A stretch of DNA of 64,000 bases from Macrosoma leucophasiata (taxonomy: Eukaryota > Arthropoda > Insecta > Lepidoptera > Hedylidae), in assembly GCA_036365455.1 (NCBI GenBank), contig JAWQUS010000032.1:15942001-16006000 (forward strand), given 5' to 3'. A model generated the notes under the pieces. It saw nothing but the letters and a program-made list of their open reading frames with translations, made no database searches and was not told the origin of the DNA. Shown in pieces: positions 53,357 through 64,000 of this stretch. The first letter of the stretch is position 1. Every line of letters begins with the position of its first letter. Position numbers and translations under genes: made by a program.

Positions 53357-53735
53357 GGAGTTTTGGCGGGAACCTTGAAAGAGGCGTGTGGTGCTCTTAT
53401 TTTATTTCATTTTCTTGGTGTATTTTTGAGTTATATTAAATAAAGTTGGTGGCATATTGTTTGATATAGGCTTATAACAGTGCCCGTGTATAGTGAAATA
53501 GAATATTAGCGCGAAAAATCGTCCTTTCAGGTTGCCTCCAAAACTTAATTGTAAATGTTCTGGTAAAGTAGCCATCGCTTTACTCGAATTACTGACTGTA
53601 ACTGACTGACGGACTGATAAATCGACTGACTGACTCCGACTCTTACGCTGCTTATTAAGAATACGAAATATCGTTTTACTTGACACTGGCAATATGCGTA
53701 ATAGCGATGCCATAATATTGAAAATAAAAAAAAAA
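53357..53735 (+). repeat. Family S A-tailed retroposon
   Basis: GGAGTTTTGGCGGGAACC to GCGATGCCAT then an A-rich tail. The antisense strand has a 103-codon frame (53713-53402) that is broken in the other copy at 22546. Confidence 0.7.
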
Positions 53736-53832
53736 TCCACCTGCGTAGTAAATTATTCCGTTTTTTAACCGAGTTCAAAGAGAGTTTTATCTGTTTTTAC
53801 TTACCGATATGATTTTGTTTTTTTGAACTGCA

Positions 53833-54120
53833 TTTTTTTATGTTATTGTAATGGCAAAAAAGCATGCAGCTCACATAGATGTTAAGCGATGACTTCAGCT
53901 TATAGACACCCGCACAAAGACCAAGGACAAAATGCAGATGCGATACCACTCCTGAGGCCTAAGGTGTTATGCCACTGTGCCGGAAATTACAGGGCCGTAC
54001 ATACCACCTGACCGGAACACGATAGTGCTGAACACTACCATTTACCGGCAAGTACCTTATTAGGTAATGCGGCGGTGCCTACGCCCGCGAGCTCCGTCAC
54101 TTAAACTCTACCACCAGTTA
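53833..54120 (-). repeat. Family A copy, near full length
   Basis: TTTTTTATGTTATTGTAATGG to CTACCACCAGTTAAAA. Confidence 0.85.
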
Positions 54121-54720
54121 AAAATATTGCATACCTACTTCTTTGCATAAAAAACATAATTTCGTAATTGTATGTTTGTATGTTTGAATGCGAATTCCAC
54201 GGAAATGTTAAGTATTTTTTTTTATGTAGTTAGTTAGGAGGCAAACTCAAAGATCACATGAAATAACCGCCGACCAATCATTTTGATGTAGGTAGGTACC
54301 TACCTATTGTTTTATTACTTCTCAAGATGACTCTCACCGGTATGAGAAATGTAATTCGCTGGTTTCGGCAACATACAAAAGATTTAAAGAATAACATTTA
54401 CACAAAATTAACGCATAGAAAAAATATCACCGGTTTTCTAATTAAACATCACGCTGTCTCTATCATGTGCTGACGAATAGTGGACGAATACATAGATTGT
54501 ACGAGTGGAATAGTCAAATAAAACCTTTTACAAAAATTGTTTTGATTGAGAAATGGCAAAAAACTTTATGTAGGTACCAAAGCACTAGACAGGACACGCC
54601 CCTTGATAGCACGGTGCTAATATTCAGAAGTCAATTTACCACACTTTCATATAGTAATAGTAACACGACAGATGACATGAAACTTCTGTCAAATCAGTTT
54701 AGAAACGGAACCTTCTATTT
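54121..54720. other. Unassigned region
   Basis: An 88-residue frame at 54467 has no coding character; no gene recognised. Confidence 0.45.
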
Positions 54721-54728
54721 GACGCCGG

Positions 54729-55020
54729 CATAGAGCAACACCGGAGGGGAGTAGCCATATGCAGGCTTTCCCCTCTGTCAAAGTACGAGCACAAATGGGC
54801 TAATACGTGCCGCCTAGATGTTTAAATGTTTGCGTGAAATTTTTCTGTATTTTGTTAAAGTCAAGGTGTGAGTTTCGTAGTAATAGACGATTTTTGTAGT
54901 GTGCGTGTGTGTCGCACGCATTTCCCCCCGCAAAAAATGACAGACTGTTTTGCATCGGTAATACACGCTATGGCTACTCCCCTCCGGTCCACCGCGACCG
55001 GTGGGCCGAGTTGCTCTATG
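54729..55020. mobile_element. G MITE with perfect 8-bp target duplication
   Basis: CATAGAGCAAC...GTTGCTCTATG, 292 bases, flanked on both sides by GACGCCGG (54721-54728 and 55021-55028). The 8-bp duplication suggests hAT-type mobilisation, although the terminus does not fit the classic hAT start well. Confidence 0.9.
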
Positions 55021-55028
55021 GACGCCGG

Positions 55029-55734
55029 TATCTTCTCTCTACATATCAACCTCGTTGATGTAAGATGACCTTTAGTTAGGGCCACCAATTACGTCAATTG
55101 CAGATCTACGCCCCAAATTCTAAATATTTCATTCCGTATTTTGATTTCTAAGTGTTGCGAATATTTGTTTTTGAAGTCGATATAGTTTTTGTAAAAAGTT
55201 TTTTCTTTTACTATTCAACTCGTAGGTAGATTCTCTATCAATATTTTTCAAAAACCACTTGTAGTCTCGTGATCGTCGTAGTATCTCGATCAAACTTCTT
55301 GAAAAATTTCATTATGAACTACAGGCAGGCAGTTGCAAATGTTCTTTCGATCAGGTGGTCATTAAGATTGCCTGCCAACTTCTTGAAATAAAAAAATCGT
55401 CTATTCACTCTTATAAAGCATTTTAATTTATTGAATATGGTGTCCATTTTCACTATTTGAACACTTGACAACAGTTAAAGTGAAGCCAGTAATAATTATT
55501 ATTGAAATTACTTATCGATTAAGTATAGATTAATACAGACAAGTTCTTAGTAATTATTATCGTGATAATTAGTTCGCGACAGAGAAACCTCTTATAATTG
55601 CAAAGTTAGAAAAACGCCAATTACGCAATTTATGTGGGCGGTTTAGGTTTAAAGAATCTTTATTTCTCATAAGACATACATTGGTCACTTAAAATGAGAA
55701 ATGTATGAATTAAACAGATAAATTATTGTATGTT
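55029..55734. other. Unassigned region, no gene seen
   Basis: AT-rich sequence without recognised repeats. Confidence 0.5.
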
Positions 55735-56210
55735 GTATGTATCTTCACGCCAGGTCCCTAACAGGGTAGGCAGAGAGTGTAGAGCGCCAGATATCCCGGT
55801 CCTGACATACCTCTCGTGCCTCATCTACCTTCATCATTATCTTCATACATGCACGTCGATTCCTGAGACTTGACCGCACCATCAGACAGTACTCGACCTA
55901 TTTGGTCATGGTAGGTCAATCTTGGTCTTCCTGGGCCTCTGCAACCATCCACATTCGCATTGTATATCTGTTTAGTCATTCGCTCATTCGACATTCTTTC
56001 TATATTTACATATTATATATTACTATTTTTACACCGATTCTGTCTGAATGACAGAAAGCTCTTTGCACAAAGCCTCTTTCTTACATCTTCATTACGAACG
56101 CGGTCGGTGAGCGGCCGCAGATCTTGTGCAAAGATCTCATCTCGACCGCGTTTAATTTACTTTCATGCTCTTTCCTGCATACCCAGCTCTCGCTTCCATA
56201 TTTTTTTTAA
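55735..56210 (-). pseudogene. LINE C-terminal remnant, two pieces
   Basis: On the minus strand 56210-55985 reads YGSESWVCRKEHESKLNAVE and following residues, typical of the part after the reverse-transcriptase domain. 55950-55735 continues with the end region shared with 21470 (VDEAREVCQDRDIWRSTLSA). Frames are interrupted, so no product. Confidence 0.7.
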
Positions 56211-56338
56211 ATGATTATGTTCGGCAGAACTGCGATGTAAGAGTATTGGTAAGGTGCTTGTGCTAATATGTTAAATACATTTTGATTTACTTTAATTACA
56301 TTTCTGATTAGTTACATTAGAGGTACGGTTATAGTCGC

Positions 56339-56745
56339 TCACTATGGGCCTCATAAGAAGGCTCAAGGTCACTCAGAGAGTATTGGAGAGGGCTATGTTC
56401 GGAGTTTCTCTGCGCGATCGAATCAAAAATGAGAATCCGCATGAGAACCAAGGTTACTGACATAGCTCACCGAATAGCGAGACTCAAGTGGCAGTGGGCA
56501 GGGCACATAGCTCGAAGAACTGACGGCCGTTGGGGCAGAGCAGTTCTAGAGTGGCGACCACGTACCGGGAAACGAAGCGTAGGCAGGCCTCCCACAAGAT
56601 GGACCGACGAACTGGTGAAGGTCGCGGGCAATCGCTGGATAAGGGCGGCCCAGGACCGTTCGTTGTGGCAATCTTTGGGGGAGGCCTTTGTTCAGCTGTG
56701 GACGTCTTTTGGCTGCAATGATGATGATGATGATAAGAGGTACAG
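56339..56745 (+). pseudogene. RTE LINE 3' end with frameshift and (GAT)n tail
   Basis: RRLKVTQRVLERAMFGVSLR (upstream frame) shifts near 56428 to DIAHRIARLKWQWAGHIARR, then RPRTGKRSVGRPPTRWTDEL, a stop and a (GAT)n tail: the conserved C-terminal end of RTE-type reverse transcriptases. The catalytic domain is missing. Confidence 0.8.
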
Positions 56746-56925
56746 TATCCAACAAGAAATAATGCACATCGACCTTAGAAAGGAGACCTCGGCTTATTTC
56801 GTGTCTGTAGAGCGTTACCTCTTTCCCTGTTGCCCTATGTAACGTTTGTCGACCATTTTGATCAAGTTTTGACCAATACCGGACTATCAGTGCTTACGTA
56901 GGCAGTGTGTAGTAGAGATAACGCT
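56746..56925. repeat. Family I copy between inverted RTE ends
   Basis: AATAATGCACATCG...GTAGAGCGTTACCTC and CAGTGCTTACGTAGGCAGTGTG...GATAACGCTCT. The two ends are mutually inverted, suggesting a palindromic element. Confidence 0.6.
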
Positions 56926-57145
56926 CTCATCATTTCAGCCAAAAGACGTCCACTGCTGAACAAAGGCCTCCCCCAAAGAATGCCACAACGAACGGTCCTG
57001 GGCCGCCCTCATCCAGCGATTGCCTGCGACCATCACCAGGTCGTCGGTCTACCTCGAGGGGGGCCTGCCTGCGCTTCGTCTTCCGGTACGCGGTCGCCAC
57101 TCCAGAACTCTTCTGCCCTAACGGCCGTCAGTTTACGTTTATACT
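56926..57145 (-). pseudogene. RTE LINE 3' fragment, opposite strand
   Basis: On the minus strand it repeats the same C-terminal region (TGACGGCCGT...CAGTGGACGTCTTTTGGCTG) as 56520-56715. Shorter and frameshifted. Confidence 0.75.
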
Positions 57146-57169
57146 AGTGGCCATATTTTGATAAGCAAC

Positions 57170-57255
57170 CTAGAGTATTCTCCAGATCATAAATATGCGT
57201 AAAATAAATTTGCAGCATATCTCGATGAACGAAATTATTCTGCAGTGGGAATCTA
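57170..57255 (+). repeat. O element end fragment
   Basis: CTCCAGATCATAAATATGCG...GCAGCATATCTCGATGAACG...CTGCAGTGGGAATC. Confidence 0.65.
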
Positions 57256-57560
57256 ACTTATTCATAAAGACAAGATTTCAACAATATAAAAGTCATAAAC
57301 AAAGAAGTGGTCGCTAGCAAAAAGCAAAACCTATTAAAGTCAGCAAAGGACAATCCTTAGTACGCTGTGTGTACATAACGCTAAACTAAATGGACAACAC
57401 GATAAGTATTGAATATTAATTATTGACATTAACACATTGCAAATGGCTACTGGTTTGTACGACGATGCGTCATTTGATTCTTCATTCTTGAGTCTTCTTG
57501 AGTTGGGTTACATTGAATCTTTAGAAATAATAATGTAAGTAGTTAATTCAATAAAATCTG
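57256..57560. other. Unassigned spacer
   Basis: Nothing recognised. Confidence 0.5.
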
Positions 57561-57718
57561 TCAATTCCGGTATAGAGGCATATCAACGTAGACCTCATGA
57601 GTGGTGACTCTTCATTGAAATCTCTGGTATTTACCTATGTAGATGTTATAGACTACAGTATTTATTTATCATCAATGTGAACTGTATGCTTGTTTGCCAC
57701 TTCATGACATAAAAATAA
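57561..57718 (+). repeat. Family A copy, 3' half, diverged
   Basis: TTCCGGTATAGAGGCATATC to CACTTCATGACATAAAAATA. Confidence 0.7.
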
Positions 57719-60139
57719 CAAATTTGTTAATGTAGGGACCATTAGATTCAGTTGAAAGAATTTATTTCTCAAAAGAATTATCCGATCCACCAATATTTTG
57801 TGCTTTACCAAAACGGAAATTTCAGCAGTCTTGGTCGCGGTCGTTGCGTTCGATTAATGGAACGAAGCTAGGACTTGCGCGCGATTTTTAAAACATGACT
57901 TTATGTCACCTGAGACGTCGATTTTTTTCCTTTTATTCGAAATAAGGTCATTTTCACACGTAATTTGTAGACAATTTGGCGTGTTTGATCTCTTGTTGGA
58001 TCCATTTGTCCACTGAATTCCTTGCACTGGCAACATTTTGTCTATTAGCAGAATTTTAACTATGGAAGGTTTATAACGTTTATGAATAAACAATTTATAG
58101 AACGTTTGATAGGCTTATAGAGCATTTTGACTAATGAATGCTATTAACCTTCTTTAAGCGTTTTTTATGAATAAGACCGTAAGTTTTTATATGATTTTAA
58201 AATGACATCAGAACTTTAATTAGGTGGGTATTTCTTTTTTTTTCGTGCAAAACACGTGTCGGTGAGAATAAAACCTAAACTAAATAAGCATCAGCTATCA
58301 TTTTTTTTTATATTGGTATTTTTCGCATGTATAGCTGCCACTGGAAAGGAATAATCTCAGATTGATTAAAAAAAGATAAAAATAAAAAACATGCCTAATC
58401 TCACTACCATCACTGGTCAGAAATCATTTTTTGTGAGTTGTAAGCAAATATCATGGAAATTGGGTGTATGTATGTATGGTATTACTGCCCGTTATTGTGT
58501 TGATATTTGTAAATTAACTATCTCGCAATGAAAAGAATAAAGTAGAAAATTTATTACGTTTGTTATTTACATTTGCTGAGACAAAATAGGTTTGTCCAAA
58601 AAAAAGCTCATTACCGTCGACTGAACATGAAGTAAAAATATTTACCTGTTAGAACGCCTTAGTGATATTCCCTGCCCCTGTTCCCTTTTGAGCGATCCTA
58701 GCCCCGTTGACCAGTGAATATAGAACAGGTCGGATGTTTGTAGTTTGGTGACAAAACAGGGACAAAGACGAAATTATTGGGTGTGGTATGTTTTCTTTTC
58801 ATTACCATCAGTGATATTTTAAATATAAAAAGTAATAGTTAAAATTACAAGTTCGGTGTTAACATGATACATTTTGAGTCTATGTGCTGTTTTAGTCTTC
58901 ATTCTAAACATTTATCGGTTATTTAAGGGTAAATCTAAAATAAGTGGTAAATCTCATTACCGTTCCTTTCATAACCATCATTTACCATTCGCTATTTCAA
59001 AAATGGTAATGATCATAAAATTATGGTAATGGAGATTTGTTTGACAACAGAGCTACGCTACAAACGTAAGAAAGAAACGGGTAAATTAAAACAGAAAAAG
59101 ACAAAATTGAAAGGGAGGGAGATGTAGTTATACACTATAAACATTTAACTTCTCTAAAGACTACATTATCTCCCATGGAGGCTGAAGTACATATCGGATT
59201 TTCTGAAAACTATGGTGGTGTATATCATTGATCAAGAAACATTTGGCATTTTGAAGTCATATAATGCTTGCAGTAACAGTGAATGTAATAAAAATGACGC
59301 AAGGGCTATATGGGCTCATCTGCGACCACTGCATGGCTATATACAAGAAATAGCGCCGCTGATTGACACACAATCACATATCATATTTTAGATTACAGGA
59401 TTAACGCAAATTCCCCTTTATCTTGAGGACTCAAAAATTGGTAAAGCAACCGAAACGTCGGGATATTTGTAAAACTAATTTAAGATTAATTTATGCGAGA
59501 TAAATCCAAAAAGAATAATTTGACAATAAGTACAAAAGGTTGACAGACAAGCAGACGCGTCACTTGATGGGAAGTGGCCACCGTCGTGTGAAAATATGTA
59601 ACACCAGGGGCCAACGCCAGAAATGCCAACATGCTGCCAGCTCTGAAGGACTCTTACGCCATTTTTTGGGCAATCCCATATTATTGCGTTAAGGGAACAC
59701 CTCAGAAGTTCGTTCCACAATTTGCACGTTCTAGGCAAAACGGGCAACACTATATCAATGATTAAATAATATATCAATTAGGACAATATTATATGAATGA
59801 GTGCGAAAACCTAAAAAGACATCATGCGTGTGAAGTTACGTACATGTTATCTCACAAGCAAGGACTTAATAAACACAACAATAACATTAATAGGTAATTG
59901 GAAACACAGATTGTATTATTGTTTTCTAAACGTAATTACTCATCATGATTTCATCCTAAGTCTTCGTCAATTTTGCATGATATTTAATGAGTCAATGAGT
60001 TGTTTTGATTAGTGTTTTTTTTAATAATATTGAATCAAGTTACCGAGACAGTAGCCTGGCAGGAGGGGAAAATAGTTATCCCGTTTTTTAACAGCAGCTG
60101 CCTCCGCCGCACCAGCAGCCTCTCTGCAATCAGTCATTT
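57719..60139. other. Unassigned 2.4-kb region, no gene seen
   Basis: The longest stretch without a recognised repeat. It holds several ATTACCRT phrases (58610-59030) and ACCGAAACGTCGGG at 59450. No frame has coding character, so it is intron or intergenic DNA. Confidence 0.5.
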
Positions 60140-60147
60140 CTCTAAAT

Positions 60148-60330
60148 CAGAGGTGCCCAAACTATTTTTCTTGTAGACCCCTTTCAACTGTTTTCTGGTT
60201 TCGGTGGATCCCCTTTCTAACATTTTATCACTTTCCCTTATACCCCATTTTTATTTACGCATATACGTAGTCCCGATCGAGTCTCCCATAGACCCCAGGG
60301 GGTCTATATGGACCACTTTGGGAATCACTG
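60148..60330. mobile_element. V: hAT-like MITE with 8-bp target duplication
   Basis: CAGAGGTGCCCAAACT at the left and AGTGATTCCCAAAG (complement) at the right, flanked by CTCTAAAT and CTCTAAAC (7 of 8 match). Confidence 0.75.
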
Positions 60331-60337
60331 CTCTAAA

Positions 60338-60388
60338 CCTTTGCAGTCAGCAACTTGGGTCGTAAGCCCAAGTTACTGAATGCAAAGG
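60338..60388. repeat. Pre-miRNA-like hairpin
   Basis: CCTTTGCA/TGCAAAGG at the base and AACTTGGG/CCCAAGTT below a TCGTAAG loop, with three small mismatches. No evidence of processing. Confidence 0.6.
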
Positions 60389-60696
60389 TACTCGCACAAG
60401 TCGCGTCCCAAAGCAAGTATTTGCCCTTCTGCCAGGGAACAAGCGAGAGGCCATCTGGTCTTTTACCAGGGAACGTTGCAAGACCCCAAAGGGCCCTTAG
60501 AATAATGTTATTTTAATTATGGTGTCGTGGGAGCCTCCCGGAACAACGGCAACATGCCAAAGCATGGTAGCCGTTTGACTGTACCATATCCCAACAGATA
60601 CAGACATGGGGTTCACACACATTTAAATGGAGGGCAACAGCCACCCGCAGGGAATCGTTGTCCAAGAGGGTACCTATAAGTATGTTACTTATAAGT
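60389..60696. other. Unassigned, GC-richer than flanks
   Basis: Two CCAGGGAAC motifs (60438, 60467) and mixed-composition sequence; probably an unrecognised repeat. No gene. Confidence 0.4.
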
Positions 60697-60989
60697 TTAT
60701 TTATGTAAATAAGGAGAAAAACAAGCATGCAGTTTACATTGATGTTAAGTGATGACTGCAGCCTATAAAAACTCACATAAAGACCAAGGTCAAAATGCAG
60801 ATGCGTTACCACTCCTGAGGCCTAAGGTGTTATGCCTCTGTGCCGGAAATTACAGAGCCGTACATTACCACCTGACCGGAACACGATAGTGCTAAACACT
60901 ACCATTTAGCGGCAAGTATATTAGGTAATGCGGTAGTAGCCTACGCCCACGAGCTCCGTCACTAGAGCTCTACCACCAGTAAAAAAAAA
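60697..60989 (-). repeat. Family A copy, near full length
   Basis: TTTATTTATGTAAATAAGG to CTACCACCAGTAAAAAAAAA. Confidence 0.85.
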
Positions 60990-61679
60990 TATTTTTGAAT
61001 ATTTATATAATAATATGACTCTGAATTATTGTCTTATAAGTCACCGATCACCTAGAATATAAACAACTATCGATAATTCGACTTTCATTCGAAGTAAAGT
61101 CTTAGTAGGTACCTACATACAATCTCGTCCTCATACAAAAGTATTTAAATTATATTGTATATATTTAATTATATAGAAACATAAAATTTCATTAAAATTT
61201 AGGATACTAGGCAACCAGTACATATCAAAATAGTAAATTAATTATACTACATGAATAATGCATCCTTATTTAGACATTTCATTAAAATAATTATACGGAA
61301 ATATGCGACCTTAATTTCAAAACTCTGTTTTTATGATATTTTCCTGATATAGATTTTTTCATCAGTTTTGTTTATTTAATGAATGTAGTTCATGTTTTAA
61401 ACTTTCGCAAGAGACACGTGTTTGTCCCCCCCTCCCCCGTACCAACTAACGGTTGATTTGAATACAAACGTTACGGCAATAGTATCTATATAAAACGAAA
61501 TTAAAAGGAAAATTATCATACTTAAGTTGGCTTTACAAGTTTGCGAGTAATAGTCGACCAAATGTATTTTACTCGAAAATTTGGAACAACTCCATACAAA
61601 ATATTTAAATTTTAATATTTATTGTTGAGCACTGTACATATACTAAACATATAACTTATAACACTATACATATAACTTA
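60990..61679. other. Unassigned AT-rich region
   Basis: Nothing recognised. Confidence 0.5.
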
Positions 61680-61905
61680 TATACTATCATGTTTTGTCGG
61701 CGACGTGATGCGCGGCTTGTTGGCAGGCAGTTGTCCCCGGAATTTTCGGAACAAGACTCCCTGCGGCCAGAACTCTTCCTTCAAAAAAGTGGTACTCCTA
61801 CCACAAAGGTTATAGGTATTAAAGTTCACTTTATGGCGAGATTCCAATTGCTCGACTCTAAGCCTGGGTTGCACCACGATATTTGTCGAACAGGCTAAGC
61901 GTGAA
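61680..61905 (-). repeat. Possible repeat fragment, GC-rich
   Basis: Frames are open on both strands. The phrase GCCTGGGTTGCACCACGATA at 61861 resembles the end of the 44615 TIR element. I treat this as repeat-derived, not a gene. Confidence 0.4.
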
Positions 61906-62564
61906 TCTAGTCTTTATTTGCATGTAGTCCACCACATCTTAAATAATAATCTGTTGTTATCCTTAGAACTAGAAGTCCCTTATCGTTGAACTAATAAAAT
62001 ATTTGCCTATGCTAAATGCCATCCATATTACTTACAATTTCTTGTACAAACTATTACAATAAAGCACACATTTATTTACAAACTAAACCATACTTATCTG
62101 CGGTTATAACAGTAAGTTAGAAAACATTAAATAATTGTTTACAACTTAACGTTTTGTTTCTTAGAAACGTTTGATAATGGATTAGTATTGTTTTGTTTAA
62201 AGGATTACGTTACTCAAGTACAGCTTATTGTATGGAAGTGAATAAAAAAATGGTTGAGCAAAATAGATATCGTATTTAGCTCAAACATTTTTTCAATTGA
62301 TAATCCACGCAACACAAATGTCGAAACTTGTCTTTATTATCGATGGTCGAGTTAACTAATGAACCAATAAGTACTTACTAATTCCATACCAATCATTAAC
62401 TTGCCAAAACCGAAGTGTCTAGTAAAATGTTCACTTTTAATTATGTACGTAATAAACTATTTAAAGATATCTTCAAATTCTATCTAAAGTCAAAACGCTT
62501 ACTTTACTTTAGGAAGAACATTTTTGCTAAATAAAGATTAAGTAGAGTGAATAAAATTTGTACT
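61906..62564. other. Unassigned AT-rich region
   Basis: Nothing recognised. Confidence 0.5.
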
Positions 62565-62715
62565 ATTTATTTTTCGCAAGAACACATGCGAGTGAACTTT
62601 AGAAATTAAAGAAGAAACGGAAAGAATTTTTTTTTTTACTTCTGGCAGGATGTCGAATGTCCTGCCAGATGTAAAAAAAATTAACTTTCAGTTTTTTCTT
62701 TCATTTCTAGAATAA
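62565..62715. repeat. Collapsed family T palindrome
   Basis: CGCAAGAACACATGCGAGTG and GAAACGGAAAGAA resemble the T outer flank. The tRNA-like parts are reduced to one hairpin (CTTCTGGCAGGA...TCCTGCCAGATG). Confidence 0.5.
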
Positions 62716-63147
62716 ATAAAGGTTTTGCGTCTTGAAATATGAGTAAGACACTACTAAGATACTACTTTATCAATTGGTATAATTGTTTCACGGTTGTCCA
62801 AGTCAAGACATTTACTGAAACAATAGTGCCTATTGAAAGTTAGACTTGCACCTAGGGCACCTACTCAAAGTAGTATTGAATGTTACTTATATAAAAAAGA
62901 TAGTTTCTAATAGGATGGCAATGATTAATTAACAAATTTATAACAAACGACACTGACATTTGCCCTCAAACTAATAAATATCATCATTATCATAAAAAAA
63001 TATAACTTATTGATAAGAAACAGATAATATTTTATACGCCGGCGCTTAGATGAGTTGATTGTCGTTCATAACAAAGAAGCATTGTTATTTCTGATTTAGC
63101 ATTAAATTCATTTTAGTACGATACCAATTCTTAATAAGATACTAGGT
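62716..63147. other. Unassigned spacer
   Basis: Nothing recognised. Confidence 0.5.
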
Positions 63148-63645
63148 AAAGGAGATGTTGCAAAAATGTATGGACCTCCGGCCATGTATTGTACACAATA
63201 TCATTAACAGGCAAAATCAATATAAAAACGTTTTTTTACTGCATATTTTCACTTATTAGCTTTGTTTGCAGTTACAAAACATTATTTGCAGTTAGAATTG
63301 CAACTCAAATCCAACATGGCGCGAATATGGCGGACGATGTCATTTTGACATTATCATTTTTTAAATTGTTTTTTTGATGTTATAGTACTTGGAGAAAAAG
63401 TAATATTTTTTAATATATTAGTTTTGTTTTATCTACATAGATACTGTCAATCGTATCTGTCGTGTCAAATGTATCGCCGCCATGTTGAACATGGTTAAAA
63501 ATGATAAAATCGTTTGAATTAAATGTGGTGGTAACTCTAAAATATATTCATGATTAAATTAATTGTATTTTTTTCGGATTCTTCTATAATTTACCCATTT
63601 TTTGAGGACATGTACGAACCAGGGCCGAGCTCGCAACATCTCCTT
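63148..63645 (+). mobile_element. Family E MITE (498 bp)
   Basis: TIRs AAAGGAGATGTTGC and GCAACATCTCCTT; same orientation as 38788, shorter interior. Confidence 0.85.
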
Positions 63646-63879
63646 CATACATTTTATAAAGCTAATATTTTGGCTAATTCTCATCAGTCATAACGGGAAT
63701 GCATTCTTATCCCGTTTTCTTTCTTCTTCTCTCTTCCTTCTAAGGCTTCTTCTATCTTTTAGGGGTAAAATAAAGTCTGAATCACTTCTGAGGATAAGTA
63801 TCTTTATAACATTGATATACAAACACTATTTTCTAAATAGATTATGACGCAATCCATTATGCGATCCGATCATCTAGGC

Positions 63880-64000
63880 CAGTGATTCCCAAAGTGGTCT
63901 ATATCGACCCCTAGGGGTCTATGACAAACTGAAAGGGGTCGGCGTCGGGGGAAAAAATATTTGAGGGTCTATGAAATAAAAATGGGGGTCCACGATAATG
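63880..64000. mobile_element. V hAT-like MITE, cut by window end
   Basis: CAGTGATTCCCAAAGTGGTC start matches the right end of the 60148 element; the far end lies outside the window. Confidence 0.7.

Noticed and set aside
53402..53713. 103-codon frame that begins like a small mitochondrial protein
   Set aside because: It runs antisense to the A tail of retroposon S and is broken by a stop and a shift in the other copy at 22546.
61689..61898. Open frames on both strands
   Set aside because: Next to a sequence like a TIR-element end and without coding character; more likely repeat-derived.

Overview
The window looks like AT-rich nuclear DNA from a lepidopteran insect. The assignment rests on non-LTR retrotransposon remnants of moth/butterfly type, short Helitron-like elements ending in GCCGCTAG|T, tRNA- and 5S-rRNA-derived SINEs, and the absence of compact or operonic gene structure. 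Species was not determined. Only one host coding exon is convincing: 48131-49183 on the + strand. It is GC-rich, codes for 351 residues, follows an in-frame stop and ends at a consensus splice donor (GTAAGT at 49184). It encodes the N-terminal part of an unidentified, largely disordered protein with several SH2-type tyrosine motifs and one SH3-type proline motif. The rest of that gene lies in further exons that I could not find here.

Almost everything else is repetitive. I use local family letters. A = about 300-bp retroposon ending in CATTACATAAAAA, some 35 full or partial copies on both strands, roughly an eighth of the window. B = tRNA-headed SINE with a (GTAAC)n tail. C = second tRNA-headed SINE. 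T = a 76-bp tRNA-like cassette with conserved flanks on both sides, often in inverted pairs. N = SINE with a 5S-rRNA-like head. E, F, G, H, O and V = short terminal-inverted-repeat (TIR) elements. L = Helitron-like or RTE-tail-like short elements ending in CTAG. I = unclassified repeat. S = A-tailed retroposon of unknown source. M and R = direct-repeat pairs.

Layout. 1-7.1 kb: LINE 3' end, A and B copies, a T cassette, a palindromic element amplified in tandem, and Helitron-like elements. 7.1-9.1 kb: a 1.9-kb non-autonomous hAT-like element with GCGAAT subterminal repeats, carrying a dead RTE reverse-transcriptase fragment. 9.5-15.3 kb: LINE C-terminus, an inverted T pair, G/H MITEs, 5S-headed SINE N1, and a small A-tailed insert. 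15.3-29.8 kb: E/F MITEs, a second inverted T pair with flanking duplication, many A copies, and an O element containing a long-TIR mariner-like MITE. 29.8-47.2 kb: A and B copies, nested insertions (best at 42.3-43.1 kb), and 5S-headed SINE N2 with a large internal palindrome. 47.5-49.8 kb: the host gene's 5' end. 49.8-64 kb: A clusters, near-perfect hairpins, a third inverted T pair, LINE fragments in opposing orientations, a G MITE with a perfect 8-bp target duplication, and hAT-like V elements.

No CRISPR array, rRNA gene or operon is visible, and no convincing functional tRNA gene. Apart from the exon and decayed transposon remnants, I do not regard the open frames in this window as genes; most lie inside repeats or lack coding character. 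Family assignments come from reading the sequence and from general knowledge, not from database searches.
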